Shown: in pieces, positions 41,954-51,981 of the stretch
Layout of the letters: each line of letters opens with the position of its first letter
Numbering within the stretch: position 1 is the first letter of the stretch
Assembly: GCF_002943525.1 (NCBI RefSeq)
Contig: NZ_CP025394.1
Coordinates: forward strand, 4,650,001 to 4,714,000
Length of the DNA stretch: 64,000 nt
Direction of reading: 5' to 3'
Source of the DNA: Kitasatospora sp. MMS16-BH015
GTDB taxonomy: Bacteria; Actinomycetota; Actinomycetes; Streptomycetales; Streptomycetaceae
Notes under the pieces: generated by a model
The model's input: only the letters and a program-made list of their open reading frames with translations
Told to the model about the DNA's origin: nothing
Databases searched by the model: none
Made by a program: the position numbers and the translations under genes

Positions 41954-42910
41954 TCAGTTCGCGTCGGCGGGGATGGTGCCGAGGCGGCCGGCCTGGAAGT
42001 CCTCCATGGCCTGCTGGAGTTCGCGGTGGCTGTTCATCACGAACGGGCCGTAGTGGGCGACGGGCTCGCGGATGGGGAGGCCGCCGAGGAGGACGAACTC
42101 GAAGTTGGGGTCGCGGGAGTCCTGCTTCTCGTCGGCGCGGACGGTGAGGGAGCCGCCCTCGCCGAAGACCACGGACTGGCCGCGGTGGAAGGGGCGGTGC
42201 TCCTCGCCGGCGGTGCCGCTGCCGGCCAGGCCGTAGGCGAGGGCGTTGAAGTCGGTGCGCCAGGGGATGGTGATCTGGGCGCCCGGGTTGAGCGAGATGT
42301 GGGTCATGGTGATCGGGGTGTGGGTGGCGCCGGGGCCCTGGTGGCCGTCGATCTCGCCGGCGATCACGCGCACCAGCGCGCCGCCGTCGGCGGAGGTGAG
42401 CAGCTTGACGCTGCCGCCGCGGATGTCCTGGTACTTGGGCGCGATCATCTTGTCCGAGGCGGGCAGGTTGACCCAGAGCTGGAGGCCGTGGAAGAGGCCG
42501 CCGGACTTGACCAGCGACTCCGGCGGGGTCTCGATGTGCAGCAGGCCCGAGCCGGCCGTCATCCACTGGGTGTCGCCGTCGGTGATGGTGCCGCCGCCGC
42601 CGTGCGAGTCACGGTGGATGAAGGTGCCGTCGATGATGTAGGTGACGGTCTCGAAGCCGCGGTGCGGATGCCAGGGGGTGCCCTTGGGCTCCCCGGCGGC
42701 GTAATCCACCTCGCCCATCTGGTCCATCATGATGAACGGGTCGAGGTACTTCTGGTTGATCTTGGCGAAGGCCCGGCGGACCGGGAAGCCCTCGCCCTCG
42801 AAGCCCTCGGGCGCGGTGGAGACGGCCAGGACGGGGCGGGCGACGGTGCCCTCGGCGGGGGCCGCGATGCGCGGCAGGATGAGCGGGTTCTCGACGGTCA
42901 CGGCGGGCAT
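41954..42910 (-). CDS. Pirin family protein
   Basis: A 318-residue bicupin. The N-terminal metal site is visible in HPHRGFETVTYIIDG plus HRDS, and GSGLLHIETPPES follows, as in bacterial pirins. Some pirins act as quercetin 2,3-dioxygenases and others regulate enzymes such as pyruvate dehydrogenase; the exact role here is unknown. ATG 42910 has GGAGG about 5 nt upstream. Its promoter overlaps a long inverted repeat, so it is probably controlled by a dimeric repressor, perhaps MarR-type and redox- or phenol-responsive (inference). Confidence 0.93.
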   Translation of the reverse strand: MPAVTVENPLILPRIAAPAEGTVARPVLAVSTAPEGFEGEGFPVRRAFAKINQKYLDPFIMMDQMGEVDYAAGEPKGTPWHPHRGFETVTYIIDGTFIHRDSHGGGGTITDGDTQWMTAGSGLLHIETPPESLVKSGGLFHGLQLWVNLPASDKMIAPKYQDIRGGSVKLLTSADGGALVRVIAGEIDGHQGPGATHTPITMTHISLNPGAQITIPWRTDFNALAYGLAGSGTAGEEHRPFHRGQSVVFGEGGSLTVRADEKQDSRDPNFEFVLLGGLPIREPVAHYGPFVMNSHRELQQAMEDFQAGRLGTIPADAN

Positions 42911-42946
42911 GTCGGCCTCCTTGGTCCGGGTGTGCTGGCCTACATC

Positions 42947-43004
42947 GAGGATGGTAGTTCAATGCTCAACCAATTGCAAGGTTGAAGATTGAACTACCAT
43001 CCTC
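42947..43004 (-). promoter_or_regulatory. Pirin promoter embedded in a 17-bp inverted repeat
   Basis: GAGGATGGTAGTTCAAT (42947-42963) and its exact complement (42988-43004) flank a spacer that holds a second, shorter inverted repeat TCAACC/GGTTGA. On the minus strand TTGCAA (42974-42979) and TACCAT (42951-42956) sit 17 bp apart as -35 and -10. The left arm covers the -10, so a bound repressor would block the polymerase. It also forms a stem that could stop readthrough from the SARP gene. Confidence 0.7.
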
Positions 43005-43049
43005 GGGGTCAGCCGATCCCAAGGAGGATCACCGGCGGAGCCCCGCGGA

Positions 43050-45752
43050 TCACCGCTGGAGCTGCGGATCACCCACCAACCACACGCCCGGCCGAACCTC
43101 GACCGCCTCCGGTCGGGCCTCCCGGGCACCCCCCGCCCAGTCGATCATGTGCTCCTGGATCCGGTCGATCGAACGGCTGCCGAACTGCGCCCACCGCCGG
43201 TCGCCCAGCCGCTGCGCCGCGTCCACGAACTCCGCGAACCCGACCAGCGCCTCCTCCGTCCGCCCCGAGATCAGGTGCGCCAGCGCCAGGCCCCGCAGCA
43301 CGTCCACCCGCCCGCGCTGCCCGGCCGGCTCGGTGCCGTACAGCTCGGCCGCCTGCGCGTAGAGCTTGCCCGCCGGGCCCGGCTCGGCGTCGGTGAGCGC
43401 CACGTCCGCCAGCCCGACCAGGCAGCGCGCCTCGCCGAGCCGGTCGCCCAGCTCCCGGTGGATCACCCGGGCCGTCTCGTAGTGCTCGGCCGCCAGCGGC
43501 CCGCGCCGCTGCTGCCAGGCCAGGTCGCCCAGCGAGACCAGCACCGCCGCCCGCGCCCCCGGGTGCTCGGCCCGGTGCGCCGCCGCCAGCGCCAGCTCGT
43601 GGGTGGCCGCCCACTCGTCCCAGGCCGAACCGGCCTCGAAGTACCCGGCCAGCGCCCGGGTCAGCTCCCAGGTGAGCAGCCAGAGCCCGGCCGCGTGCGC
43701 CTGCCGGACGGCCCCGACCAGCCCGGCCGCCTCCTCCTGGAACCAGCGCGCCGGGTTGTCCCCGACGATCCGCCCGCAGGAGAGCGCCCCCGGCCCGCCG
43801 CCGTCCGGCCGCTCGGCCCGCTCGGGGGTGAGCAGCGCCGCCGCGTACTGGGCGTACGAGAGGTACGCCGTGGCCAGGCGCTCGGTGCCCGCCTCCACCG
43901 CGCCGACCGGGTCGGCCGCGAGCAGCTCGAGCGCCAGGGTGCGCAGCAGCCGGTGGTAGCTGTATCGGCAGGGCTGGCCCGGGCCGTGCCGCCGCACGCT
44001 CAGCAGCTGCGACTCCACCAGCCGCTCCACCACCTGCTCGGCCTCGGCCGGGGGCAGGTCGAGCAGCGCGGCGGCCGCCCAGAGCGGGAAGTCCGGCACC
44101 GGTGCGAGCGCCAGCAGCCGGAAGGCGCGCTGCTCGGCCGGGCCGATCTCGCGGTAGCCCACCAGCAGGCTGGCCCGCACGTCCAGGTCGCCCGCCACGA
44201 ACGGGCTCAGGCCCGCGCCCTCGTCCGCCAGTCGGTCGGCCCAGTCGTTCGCCGACCAGTGCGGGCGGGCCGCCAGGCCGCTGCCCGCCACCCGGACGGC
44301 CAGCGGCAGGCAGCCGCAGAGCCGGACGATCTCCCGCGCCGCCGTCGAGTCCTCGGTGAGCCGGGGGCCGACGATCGAGGTGAGCAGCCGGGCGGCCTCG
44401 GAGGGCCGGAGCACGTCGAGCACCAGGTGCCGGGCGCCGTCCAGGCCGGTCAGCGGCCGGCGGCTGGTGACCACGGTGAACACCTCGGGCATCGCGGCCA
44501 GCACCGGCCGCAGCTGGTCCTCGGAGGCCGCGTCGTCCAGCACCAGGAGCAGCTTGCGCCCCTCCACGGCCCGGTGCAGCTGCTCGGTCAGCTCGGCCAG
44601 CTCGGGTCGGCCCTCGGCGCTGCTCCCTTCCTGGTCCCCCGGTGCGGCAGCGGAGTCGGTGGAGAGCCGGTGCAGCAGGCCGAGCACGGTCTGCGCGCTG
44701 TCCAGCGGCCGGTCCTGCCCACCGCGGAGCGGCAGCAGCACCTGGCCGTCCGGGAAGTTCGCGGCGAACCGGCGGGCGAACTCGGCGGCGAAGGCCGTCT
44801 TGCCGACCCCGGCCCGGCCGCCGATCACCAGCACCCGCGGGCCCTGGCCCTCCTCGCCGGGCAGCAGCTTGGCGGCGGTGGCCAGCGCGGCCTCCCGGCC
44901 GGTGAAGTCGGCCGTGGCGGGCGGCAGCCAGAGCGCGGGCGCCACCGGGGCGGGCCGGGCCGGAGCCGGGTCCTGCCAGGCCAGGTGCGGGTCCGAGCGC
45001 AGGATGCGGTCGTGCAGCCGGCGTAGCCCGGCCCCGGGCTCCACGCCCAGCTCGTCCACCAGCGCCTTCCGGGCGCGGGCGAAGGCCTGGAGCGCGTCGG
45101 ACTGCCGGTCGGAGCGGTAGAGCGCCACCATCAGGTGCGCGTGCAGCGTCTCCCGGTACGGGTGCTGGTTGACCAACTCCATGAGCTCGCCGGTGAGTTC
45201 GTGGTGCCGGCCGAGCCGCAGGTCGGCCGCGATCCGCTGCTCCAGGGTGACGGTGCGCAGCTCCTCCAGCCGCACGCTGGTGGTGGCGAGCACCGGGCCG
45301 TGCGGCACGCCGGAGAGCGCCAGGCCGGTCCAGAGCGACAGGCTCTCCCGCAGATCGGCGGCGGCGGTGACGTAATCCCCCTGGTCGTAGGCCTCCTTGC
45401 CGGTGCGGCGCAGGGTCTCGAAGCGGCTGAGGTCGAACTCCTCCTCGCTGACGGTGAGCCGGTAGCCCGGCGGGACGGTGTGCAGTCGGCGTTCGGTGGT
45501 GGTCGGCTCGGACGGTATCTCGCCGAGCGCGCGCCGTAGTTGGGAGACGTAGACCTGGAGCGTGGTGGCCGCCGTGCGCGGCGGGTGGATGTCCCAGAGC
45601 TCGTCGATCAGGGCCGTGGTGGAGACGGCCTCGTTGGCCCGGACGAGCAGCGTGGCCAGCAGCACCCGGACCTTGGCGGCGGTCGGCGTGTGCGGCAGCA
45701 TGCTGATCGGTCCGAGCACGCGGAATCTGACGGTGTCCCCTGAGCCCGACAT
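43050..45752 (-). CDS. AfsR-type large SARP regulator (SARP, NB-ARC, TPR)
   Basis: A 900-residue regulator with four parts: winged-helix DNA-binding domain (5-100, RTAATTLQVYVSQLRRALGE), activation domain (about 105-255), NB-ARC ATPase (about 285-600) with Walker A GGRAGVGKTAFA and Walker B LLLVLDDA, and a TPR-rich C-terminus from about 640. This is the AfsR layout, in which ATP and phosphorylation control DNA binding. Its ATG overlaps the stop of the AfsA-like gene by one base, so the pair is co-translated. It could be cluster-specific or global; the nearest biosynthetic loci lie on both sides. Confidence 0.92.
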   Translation of the reverse strand: MSGSGDTVRFRVLGPISMLPHTPTAAKVRVLLATLLVRANEAVSTTALIDELWDIHPPRTAATTLQVYVSQLRRALGEIPSEPTTTERRLHTVPPGYRLTVSEEEFDLSRFETLRRTGKEAYDQGDYVTAAADLRESLSLWTGLALSGVPHGPVLATTSVRLEELRTVTLEQRIAADLRLGRHHELTGELMELVNQHPYRETLHAHLMVALYRSDRQSDALQAFARARKALVDELGVEPGAGLRRLHDRILRSDPHLAWQDPAPARPAPVAPALWLPPATADFTGREAALATAAKLLPGEEGQGPRVLVIGGRAGVGKTAFAAEFARRFAANFPDGQVLLPLRGGQDRPLDSAQTVLGLLHRLSTDSAAAPGDQEGSSAEGRPELAELTEQLHRAVEGRKLLLVLDDAASEDQLRPVLAAMPEVFTVVTSRRPLTGLDGARHLVLDVLRPSEAARLLTSIVGPRLTEDSTAAREIVRLCGCLPLAVRVAGSGLAARPHWSANDWADRLADEGAGLSPFVAGDLDVRASLLVGYREIGPAEQRAFRLLALAPVPDFPLWAAAALLDLPPAEAEQVVERLVESQLLSVRRHGPGQPCRYSYHRLLRTLALELLAADPVGAVEAGTERLATAYLSYAQYAAALLTPERAERPDGGGPGALSCGRIVGDNPARWFQEEAAGLVGAVRQAHAAGLWLLTWELTRALAGYFEAGSAWDEWAATHELALAAAHRAEHPGARAAVLVSLGDLAWQQRRGPLAAEHYETARVIHRELGDRLGEARCLVGLADVALTDAEPGPAGKLYAQAAELYGTEPAGQRGRVDVLRGLALAHLISGRTEEALVGFAEFVDAAQRLGDRRWAQFGSRSIDRIQEHMIDWAGGAREARPEAVEVRPGVWLVGDPQLQR

Positions 45753-46789
45753 CAGCAGTCCTGGAGCACGACGGTGTCGATCGCGGCGACCTGCCGCGAC
45801 CCCTGGTGCAGGGTGAGCGCCACGGGCAGGGCCGGCCGCCCGTCCGCCGTGCGCTCCAACTCCCCGGCGGTGGCCCGGCAGTAGAGCGGCAGGTCGGGCT
45901 CGGCGAACCCCTGGAAGCGCGCGTTCCACCGGCTCAGCACGCAGCTGCCGACGGTGAAGCCGTGCAGCTCGCCCGCGAGCAGCAGCGCGGCCTGCCGGGT
46001 GCCCTCGATCAGCACCAGGGCCGGCACGTGGTCGGTGGTGGCCTCGGCGTAGACCTGGTTGCGCGGGTCGGTCACCAGCTCCACCACCAGTTCGCTCTCC
46101 GGGCTGAGCAGCGGGGTGCCGAGCACCACGTTGACCTGGTCGGCCCGGCCGACCGCCCGCGCGGTGGGCGAACCGGCCCACAGCTCGCCGTCGGTGGGGC
46201 CGATGAACTCGGCCCTGCTCATCGAGCGCCCGCGCTCGCGGTGGTTCTGGTAGACCCGCGGCATCAGGAAGACCAGCCGGGCGCTGGCGGTGCCGCAGCG
46301 CGCCCCCTCGACGTAGATCGTCGACTCGCACTCCAGACCGCGCGGCACCCCACTGACCACGTCGGCCGGGGTCAGCGTGATGTCCATCGCCAGGTGGGCC
46401 GGCCCCGGGCTGCGCCGCCAGGGCTCCAGCCCGGTCATCGCCACTTCCGTCGCGGCGAACACCGCCGGTCTCTCCTGCGGCACCCGGAAGTACCGGTGCG
46501 AGACGAACAGCGCGGTGCGGCGCAGGACTTCGGCTGGCGAGTGCAGGTCGTGGAACAGCTCGGCGCCGTCGTTGAAGAGCGGGTGCCGCTCGGGCAGCAG
46601 TGCGGAGACCGCGAACTGCTGCTCGGTCGGACCGGTGGTGCCCAGCACCACGCCCTCGGGCGTGTTGGGCCGGTGGACCAGGTGGTGCACGAGGGCCGAG
46701 GCGCCCGGCACAGGGGTCGGCGCGGAGGGCCGACGGACCGCTTGAGCGAGGGTCTGACCTGGTGCTTTCTCTGGCACGGTGATCTCCAC
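45752..46789 (-). CDS. AfsA-family gamma-butyrolactone synthase homologue
   Basis: A 345-residue protein with two hot-dog-like AfsA repeats. Repeat one has LVHRPNTPEGVVLGTTGPTE and HPLFNDGAELFHDLHSPAEV. Repeat two has VNVVLGTPLLSPE, DHVPALVLIEGTRQAALLL and a Cys-Val-Leu-Ser close. AfsA condenses a beta-keto acyl chain with dihydroxyacetone phosphate in signal synthesis. No ArpA-type receptor or butenolide phosphate reductase gene is in the window. The start could be GTG 46789 or GTG 46777; the second has GTGGAG six nt upstream. It is coupled to the SARP gene. Confidence 0.9.
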   Translation of the reverse strand: MEITVPEKAPGQTLAQAVRRPSAPTPVPGASALVHHLVHRPNTPEGVVLGTTGPTEQQFAVSALLPERHPLFNDGAELFHDLHSPAEVLRRTALFVSHRYFRVPQERPAVFAATEVAMTGLEPWRRSPGPAHLAMDITLTPADVVSGVPRGLECESTIYVEGARCGTASARLVFLMPRVYQNHRERGRSMSRAEFIGPTDGELWAGSPTARAVGRADQVNVVLGTPLLSPESELVVELVTDPRNQVYAEATTDHVPALVLIEGTRQAALLLAGELHGFTVGSCVLSRWNARFQGFAEPDLPLYCRATAGELERTADGRPALPVALTLHQGSRQVAAIDTVVLQDC

Positions 46790-46868
46790 TCGTAAGCGCA
46801 GCTGCGGGCTGATTCAGCCGGAGGAGGCGAGAACCCGAGCCGGTGGACGCTCCCCCCGTCCGCGATCA

Positions 46869-47020
46869 GGTTAGGAAGCCTTACGACCGCCCGGTTAGGA
46901 CCGGCGGTACTCGATTGGGCCCGACGGGCGGTACTCCGGGTACCGGTGGGGTGGTCGCCCACCGGGCATCCGTGCTGGTGGCGGACGTTCGTACGAGTGC
47001 ACGTGCGGGTGCACGTGCGG
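46869..47020. promoter_or_regulatory. Repeats in the divergent afsA-like/LuxR interval
   Basis: The 402-bp interval between the AfsA homologue and the LuxR-type gene holds no gene. GGTTAGGA occurs at 46869-46876 and 46893-46900 (24 bp apart). GTGCACGTGCGG is tandemly duplicated at 46997-47020. A CTTG-CGAAA-CAAG element follows near 47068. None matches the butyrolactone-receptor consensus that I know. These are candidate binding sites for regulators of the divergent genes. Confidence 0.45.
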
Positions 47021-47090
47021 ACGGCCGGGCGCGTTTCGCGCGGAGTGTCGCAACTCTCCGGCGCTACTTGCGAAACAAGCGGGGTGCGCG

Positions 47091-47120
47091 TTGACCCACA
47101 TTCCGGGCTCTTTGGACAAT
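47091..47120 (+). promoter_or_regulatory. Promoter candidate of the LuxR-type regulator gene
   Basis: TTGACC (47091-47096) and GACAAT (47115-47120) are separated by 18 bp, close to the housekeeping sigma consensus. The start codon lies about 70 bp downstream. Confidence 0.55.
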
Positions 47121-47191
47121 CTTCGGTACCTGACAGAGTCGGGCCGAGTCCGGCCTGAAGGGCGGCACGCCGAGGGGACGGGGTGGGACGG

Positions 47192-47875
47192 ATGACGACG
47201 GAGCGCTATGACGAGGTGAACGAGGCCCTGCCCCGCCGGGCCCGGCGGGCGCTGGTGGTCGACCAGTGGCCGTTGGCCCGGTGGGCCGTCTCGGGCCTGC
47301 TGCGGGACGCGGCGGTCGTGGAGTCGGTCTCGGTAGCCGCCACCGCCGAGGCCGCCTGGCGGATCTACCAGGAATCCCGCCCCGAACTCGTGGTCACCGA
47401 CTGCGACTTGCTCGGCTCCTGGGACGGCATCCGGCTCGGCCGCCGGCTCAAGGAGTTGCCCGGGGCGCCGCTGGTGCTGGTCTACACCGAGCGCAGCGAG
47501 CTGAGCGTGGTGATCGAGTGCCTGCGGGGCGCGGCCGACGGCTTCGTGCACCGCTCGGTGGAGACGGTCGCCATGGTCGACGCCGTCGAGCGCCTGGTGG
47601 CCGGCCGGCACGTCTGGCTCACCAGCCAGGACCAGCCCCGCGCGGAGGAGGGCTGGCTGGAGACCGACCTCCAGCACGGCGGGATGACGGTGCGCGAGCG
47701 CGAGGTGCTGGCCCTGCTGCTGCGGCGGTTCTCCAACGACGAGATCGCGGACGAGCTCCACCTGGCCCGGCAGACGGTGAAGAACTACGTCAGCACGGTG
47801 CTGCAGAAGCTGGAGGTCTCCTCGCGGCGCGAGCTGTACGGACGGATGTGGGCCCCGGCCCAGGTCGGCAGCTGA
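47192..47875 (+). CDS. LuxR/NarL-type response regulator (orphan)
   Basis: A 227-residue regulator with a receiver-like domain (VVDQWPLARWAV start, probable phosphoacceptor Asp in VVTDCDLLG) and a C-terminal LuxR HTH (MTVREREVLALLLRRFSNDE, then ARQTVKNYVSTVLQKLEV). The acidic pair typical at the first strand is reduced to one Asp (VVDQ), so phosphorylation may be weak or absent, as in atypical receivers. No kinase gene is adjacent. It diverges from the AfsA-SARP pair and may regulate it. Confidence 0.9.
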   Translation: MTTERYDEVNEALPRRARRALVVDQWPLARWAVSGLLRDAAVVESVSVAATAEAAWRIYQESRPELVVTDCDLLGSWDGIRLGRRLKELPGAPLVLVYTERSELSVVIECLRGAADGFVHRSVETVAMVDAVERLVAGRHVWLTSQDQPRAEEGWLETDLQHGGMTVREREVLALLLRRFSNDEIADELHLARQTVKNYVSTVLQKLEVSSRRELYGRMWAPAQVGS

Positions 47876-47896
47876 CGTAGCGGAAGTAGCGCAAGT

Positions 47897-47937
47897 CGAA
47901 GGGGTGTTGGGGGATACGATCCCCCAACACCCCTTCG
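47897..47937. terminator. 19-bp perfect bidirectional terminator
   Basis: Positions 47897-47915 pair fully with 47919-47937 between the convergent LuxR-type and TetR genes. A T-rich run follows on the plus strand, so it can end both transcripts. Confidence 0.85.
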
Positions 47938-47957
47938 CTGTGTTGCTGTTCAGTCGT

Positions 47958-48482
47958 TCAGAGGGACCGCAGGCCGGTGGTGAAGAGCTGCACCAGCAGG
48001 CCGCGGGATTCGGCCGAGCCGCCGAGGGCGGCCGAGGCCAGGGCCACGGCGCGCAGGGCGTGGGTGGCGTGGTGTAGCTCCGGCTCGGGCAGCTCGTAGC
48101 CGCGCAGGGCGGCGGCCATCACGGCGTCCACCTGGTCGACCTGGCCCGGGCAGCTGCCCGGCTCGCCGGCGGTGAGCAGCGCGTACCGGTGCGGCTCGCG
48201 GTCGGCGTAGTCCTGGTGGGCGCGGAGCAGGGCGGAGACCGCCTCGCCCGAGCTGCGGCCCTGGACGGCCTCGCGCAGCTCCGCGCCGAGCTCGGTGCGC
48301 ACCTGTTCGGCGGCCCGGCGGCGCAGGTCGGCCAGGCCCTTGACGTGCTTGTAGAGCGAGGGGGTCGCCACGCCGGTCCGGTCGGCCACGGCGGCGAGGG
48401 TCAGGGCGGCGGGGCCGCGCTCGTCCACGACGGAGAGCGCGGCGGCCACCACGGCGGCGGTGTCCAGGCCCAGGCGCGGCAC
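47958..48482 (-). CDS. TetR-family regulator at the end of the kor operon
   Basis: A 174-residue TetR-like protein. The N-terminal HTH is DTAAVVAAALSVVDERGPAA and then TLAAVADRTGVATPSLYKHV, followed by a C-terminal domain with a PHRYALLTAGEP segment like the WHG family. GTG 48482 starts 7 bp past the ferredoxin stop, so it is the last gene of the kor operon. It may autoregulate the operon or respond to a redox signal. It does not look like an ArpA-type butyrolactone receptor. Confidence 0.88.
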   Translation of the reverse strand: MPRLGLDTAAVVAAALSVVDERGPAALTLAAVADRTGVATPSLYKHVKGLADLRRRAAEQVRTELGAELREAVQGRSSGEAVSALLRAHQDYADREPHRYALLTAGEPGSCPGQVDQVDAVMAAALRGYELPEPELHHATHALRAVALASAALGGSAESRGLLVQLFTTGLRSL

Positions 48483-48489
48483 GGCGGCC

Positions 48490-48810
48490 TCAGACCTGAC
48501 TCGGCACGTACGCCGTCACCACGGGGTGGTCCTCGGCGAAGACCTCCACCGTGGACGCCCCGCCCGGCGAGCCGAGCGGGATGAACACCTCGGCGTTGGC
48601 GCGGGCGAAGTCGGCCCACTCCTCCGGGAGTTCGTCCTGGAAGAAGATCGCCTCCACCGGGCAGACCGGCTCACAGGCCCCGCAGTCCACGCACTCGTCC
48701 GGGTGGATGTACTGCGAGCGCTGCCCCTCGTAGATGCAGTCGACGGGGCACTCGTCGATGCAGGCCCGGTCCTTCACGTCGACACAGGGGGCCGCTATCA
48801 CGTACGCCAT
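48490..48810 (-). CDS. fdxA: Seven-iron ferredoxin
   Basis: A 106-residue ferredoxin with the [3Fe-4S][4Fe-4S] pattern: the first cluster ligands lie in CVDVKDRACIDECPVDC and the second in CVDCGACEPVCPVEAIF. The C-terminal extension is acidic (DELPEEWADF). It sits 29 bp after korB in the same operon and is the natural electron acceptor of the 2-oxoglutarate:ferredoxin oxidoreductase. Confidence 0.95.
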   Translation of the reverse strand: MAYVIAAPCVDVKDRACIDECPVDCIYEGQRSQYIHPDECVDCGACEPVCPVEAIFFQDELPEEWADFARANAEVFIPLGSPGGASTVEVFAEDHPVVTAYVPSQV

Positions 48811-48839
48811 GGGTGGTTCCTCTTCGTCCGGGGTGACGG

Positions 48840-49881
<1,042 letters not shown>

Positions 49882-49889
<8 letters not shown>

Positions 49890-51780
49890 GGTCGGGGGCT
49901 CCGTCGGTCAGGGCGGCCGTGAGCGCGCCGGCCAGCTGTTCGGCCTTGAAGGGCAGGCCGGTGACCTGCGTGAAGGACTCCACGTCCACCAGGTACTCCG
50001 CACGCAGCAGCAGGGCGAGCTGGCCCAGGTTCATCTCGGGCACGATCACCCGGTCGTAACCGCGCAGTACGGCACCGAGGTTGGCGGGGAAGGGGTTGAC
50101 GTTCCGCAGGTGGGTCTGGGCGATCCGCCCGCCCTCGCGGCGGACCCGGCGCACGGCCGCCGTGATCGGGCCGTAGGTCGAGCCCCAGCCGAGCACCAGC
50201 ACCCGCGCGTCCCCGGTCGGGTCGTCCACCTCCACCGGGCGGACGGCGATGCCGTCGATCTTGGCGCGCCGGGTGCGGACCATGTGCTGGTGGTTGGCCG
50301 GGTCGTAGGAGATGTTGCCGGTGCCGTCCTGCTTCTCGATCCCGCCGATCCGGTGCTCGAGCCCGGCCGTGCCGGGCACCGCCCACGGCCGGGCCAGCGT
50401 CTGCGAGTCCCGCTTGTACGGCCAGAACACCTCGCTGCCGTCGGGCAGCACGTGGTTCGGCGCGGTGGCGAACCCGGGCTCGATGACGGGCAGTTCCGCG
50501 ACGTTCGGCACCCGCCAGGGTTCGGAGCCGTTGGCCAGGTAGCCGTCCGAGAGCAGCAGCACCGGCGTCCGGTAGGTCACCGCGATGCGTGCCGCCTCGA
50601 TCGCCGCGTCAAAGCACTCGGCCGCCGTGGCCGGGGCCACGATCGGCACCGGCGCCTCGCCGTTGCGGCCGAACATCGCCTGCAGCAGGTCGGCCTGCTC
50701 GGTCTTGGTCGGCAGCCCGGTGGACGGCCCGCCGCGCTGGATGTCCACCACCAGCAGCGGGAGTTCGAGCGAGACGGCGAGCCCGATGGTCTCCGACTTC
50801 AGCGCCACGCCCGGGCCCGAGGTGGTGGTCACGCCGAGCGCGCCGCCGAAGGCCGCACCGAGGGCGGCGCCGATGCCGGCGATCTCGTCCTCGGCCTGGA
50901 AGGTGCGGACACCGAAGTTCTTGTGCTTGCTCAGCTCGTGCAGGATGTCCGAGGCCGGGGTGATCGGGTACGAGCCCAGGAACAGCGGGAGGCCGCTGCG
51001 CTGGGCGGCGGCGATCAGGCCGTAGGAGAGCGCGAGGTTGCCGGAGATGTTCCGGTAGGTGCCGGCCGGGAAGGTGCTCGGGGCGACCTCATAGGAGACG
51101 GCGAAGGACTCGGTGGTCTCGCCGTAGTTCCAACCGGCCCGGTAGGCCGTGATGTTGGCCTCGGCGATGGCGGGCTTCCTGGCGAACTTCTGCCGCAGGA
51201 AGGCCTCGGTGCTGTGGGTCGGCCGGTGGTACATCCAGGAGAGCAGGCCGAGCGCGAACATGTTCTTCGCCCGCTCGGCGTCCTTGCGGGCCAGGCCGCT
51301 CTCCTTGAGCGCCTCCACGGTCAGCGAGGTGAGCGGGACGGCGTGCAGCCGGTACGCGTCCAGTGAGCCGTCGGCCAGCGGATCGCTGTCGTACCCGACC
51401 TTGGTGAGTGCGCGCTTGGTGAACTCGTCGGTGTTGACGATGAGTTCGGCGCCGCGCGGGAGGTCGGCCAGGTTGGCCTTGAGGGCGGCCGGGTTCATCG
51501 CGACCAGCACGTTCGGCGCGTCGCCGGGGGTGAGGATGTCGTGGTCCGCGAAGTGCAGCTGGAAGCTGGAGACCCCCGGCAGGGTGCCGGCAGGGGCCCG
51601 GATCTCGGCCGGGAAGTTCGGCAGGGTGGAGAGGTCGTTCCCGAAGGAGGCCGTCTCCGAGGTGAACCGGTCACCCGTGAGCTGCATGCCGTCGCCGGAG
51701 TCACCGGCGAAACGGATGATCACCCGGTCGACCTGTAGGACGACCTTCGCCGGGGCAGGTGCTTCTGCCTGAACTGTCAC
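49882..51780 (-). CDS. korA: 2-oxoacid:ferredoxin oxidoreductase, gamma-alpha fusion subunit
   Basis: A 632-residue subunit. The gamma domain (about 15-195) starts VIIRFAGDSGDGMQLTGDRF, and the alpha pyrimidine-binding domain follows from about 230 (GNLALSYGLIAAA, YPITPASDILHELS, EDEIAGIGAALGAAFGGALG). This gamma-alpha fusion is usual for actinobacterial KorA. It opens the operon korA-korB-fdxA-tetR. The substrate call of 2-oxoglutarate rests on synteny and family habit, not on a diagnostic residue. Confidence 0.95.
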
Positions 51781-51981
51781 GGGAGTCAGACCCCTCTCGG
51801 AAGCGGGAACGTGCCGAGCTGTCCGATCGACTCTCCTGCCCTGAGCTTGCGGAGCGCTTGAATGTTCGCCACCGAATCACCAGCGGTGAGATACCGGGTG
51901 AAGGCCCTTAAGAGCCTCGCAAGCCCCGAGCCGCACTGTCGTCCGGTACCGCTTCGATGCGCAGCCGTAGGAGGCACTGTG

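Noticed and set aside
46790..47191. A butyrolactone-receptor binding site (ARE) upstream of the AfsA homologue
   Set aside because: No stretch resembles the 22-23-bp ARE consensus well enough; only unrelated short repeats were found.
47958..48482. TetR gene as the missing receptor for the AfsA signal
   Set aside because: It is the last gene of the kor operon, is short, and its C-terminal domain lacks ArpA-like features.
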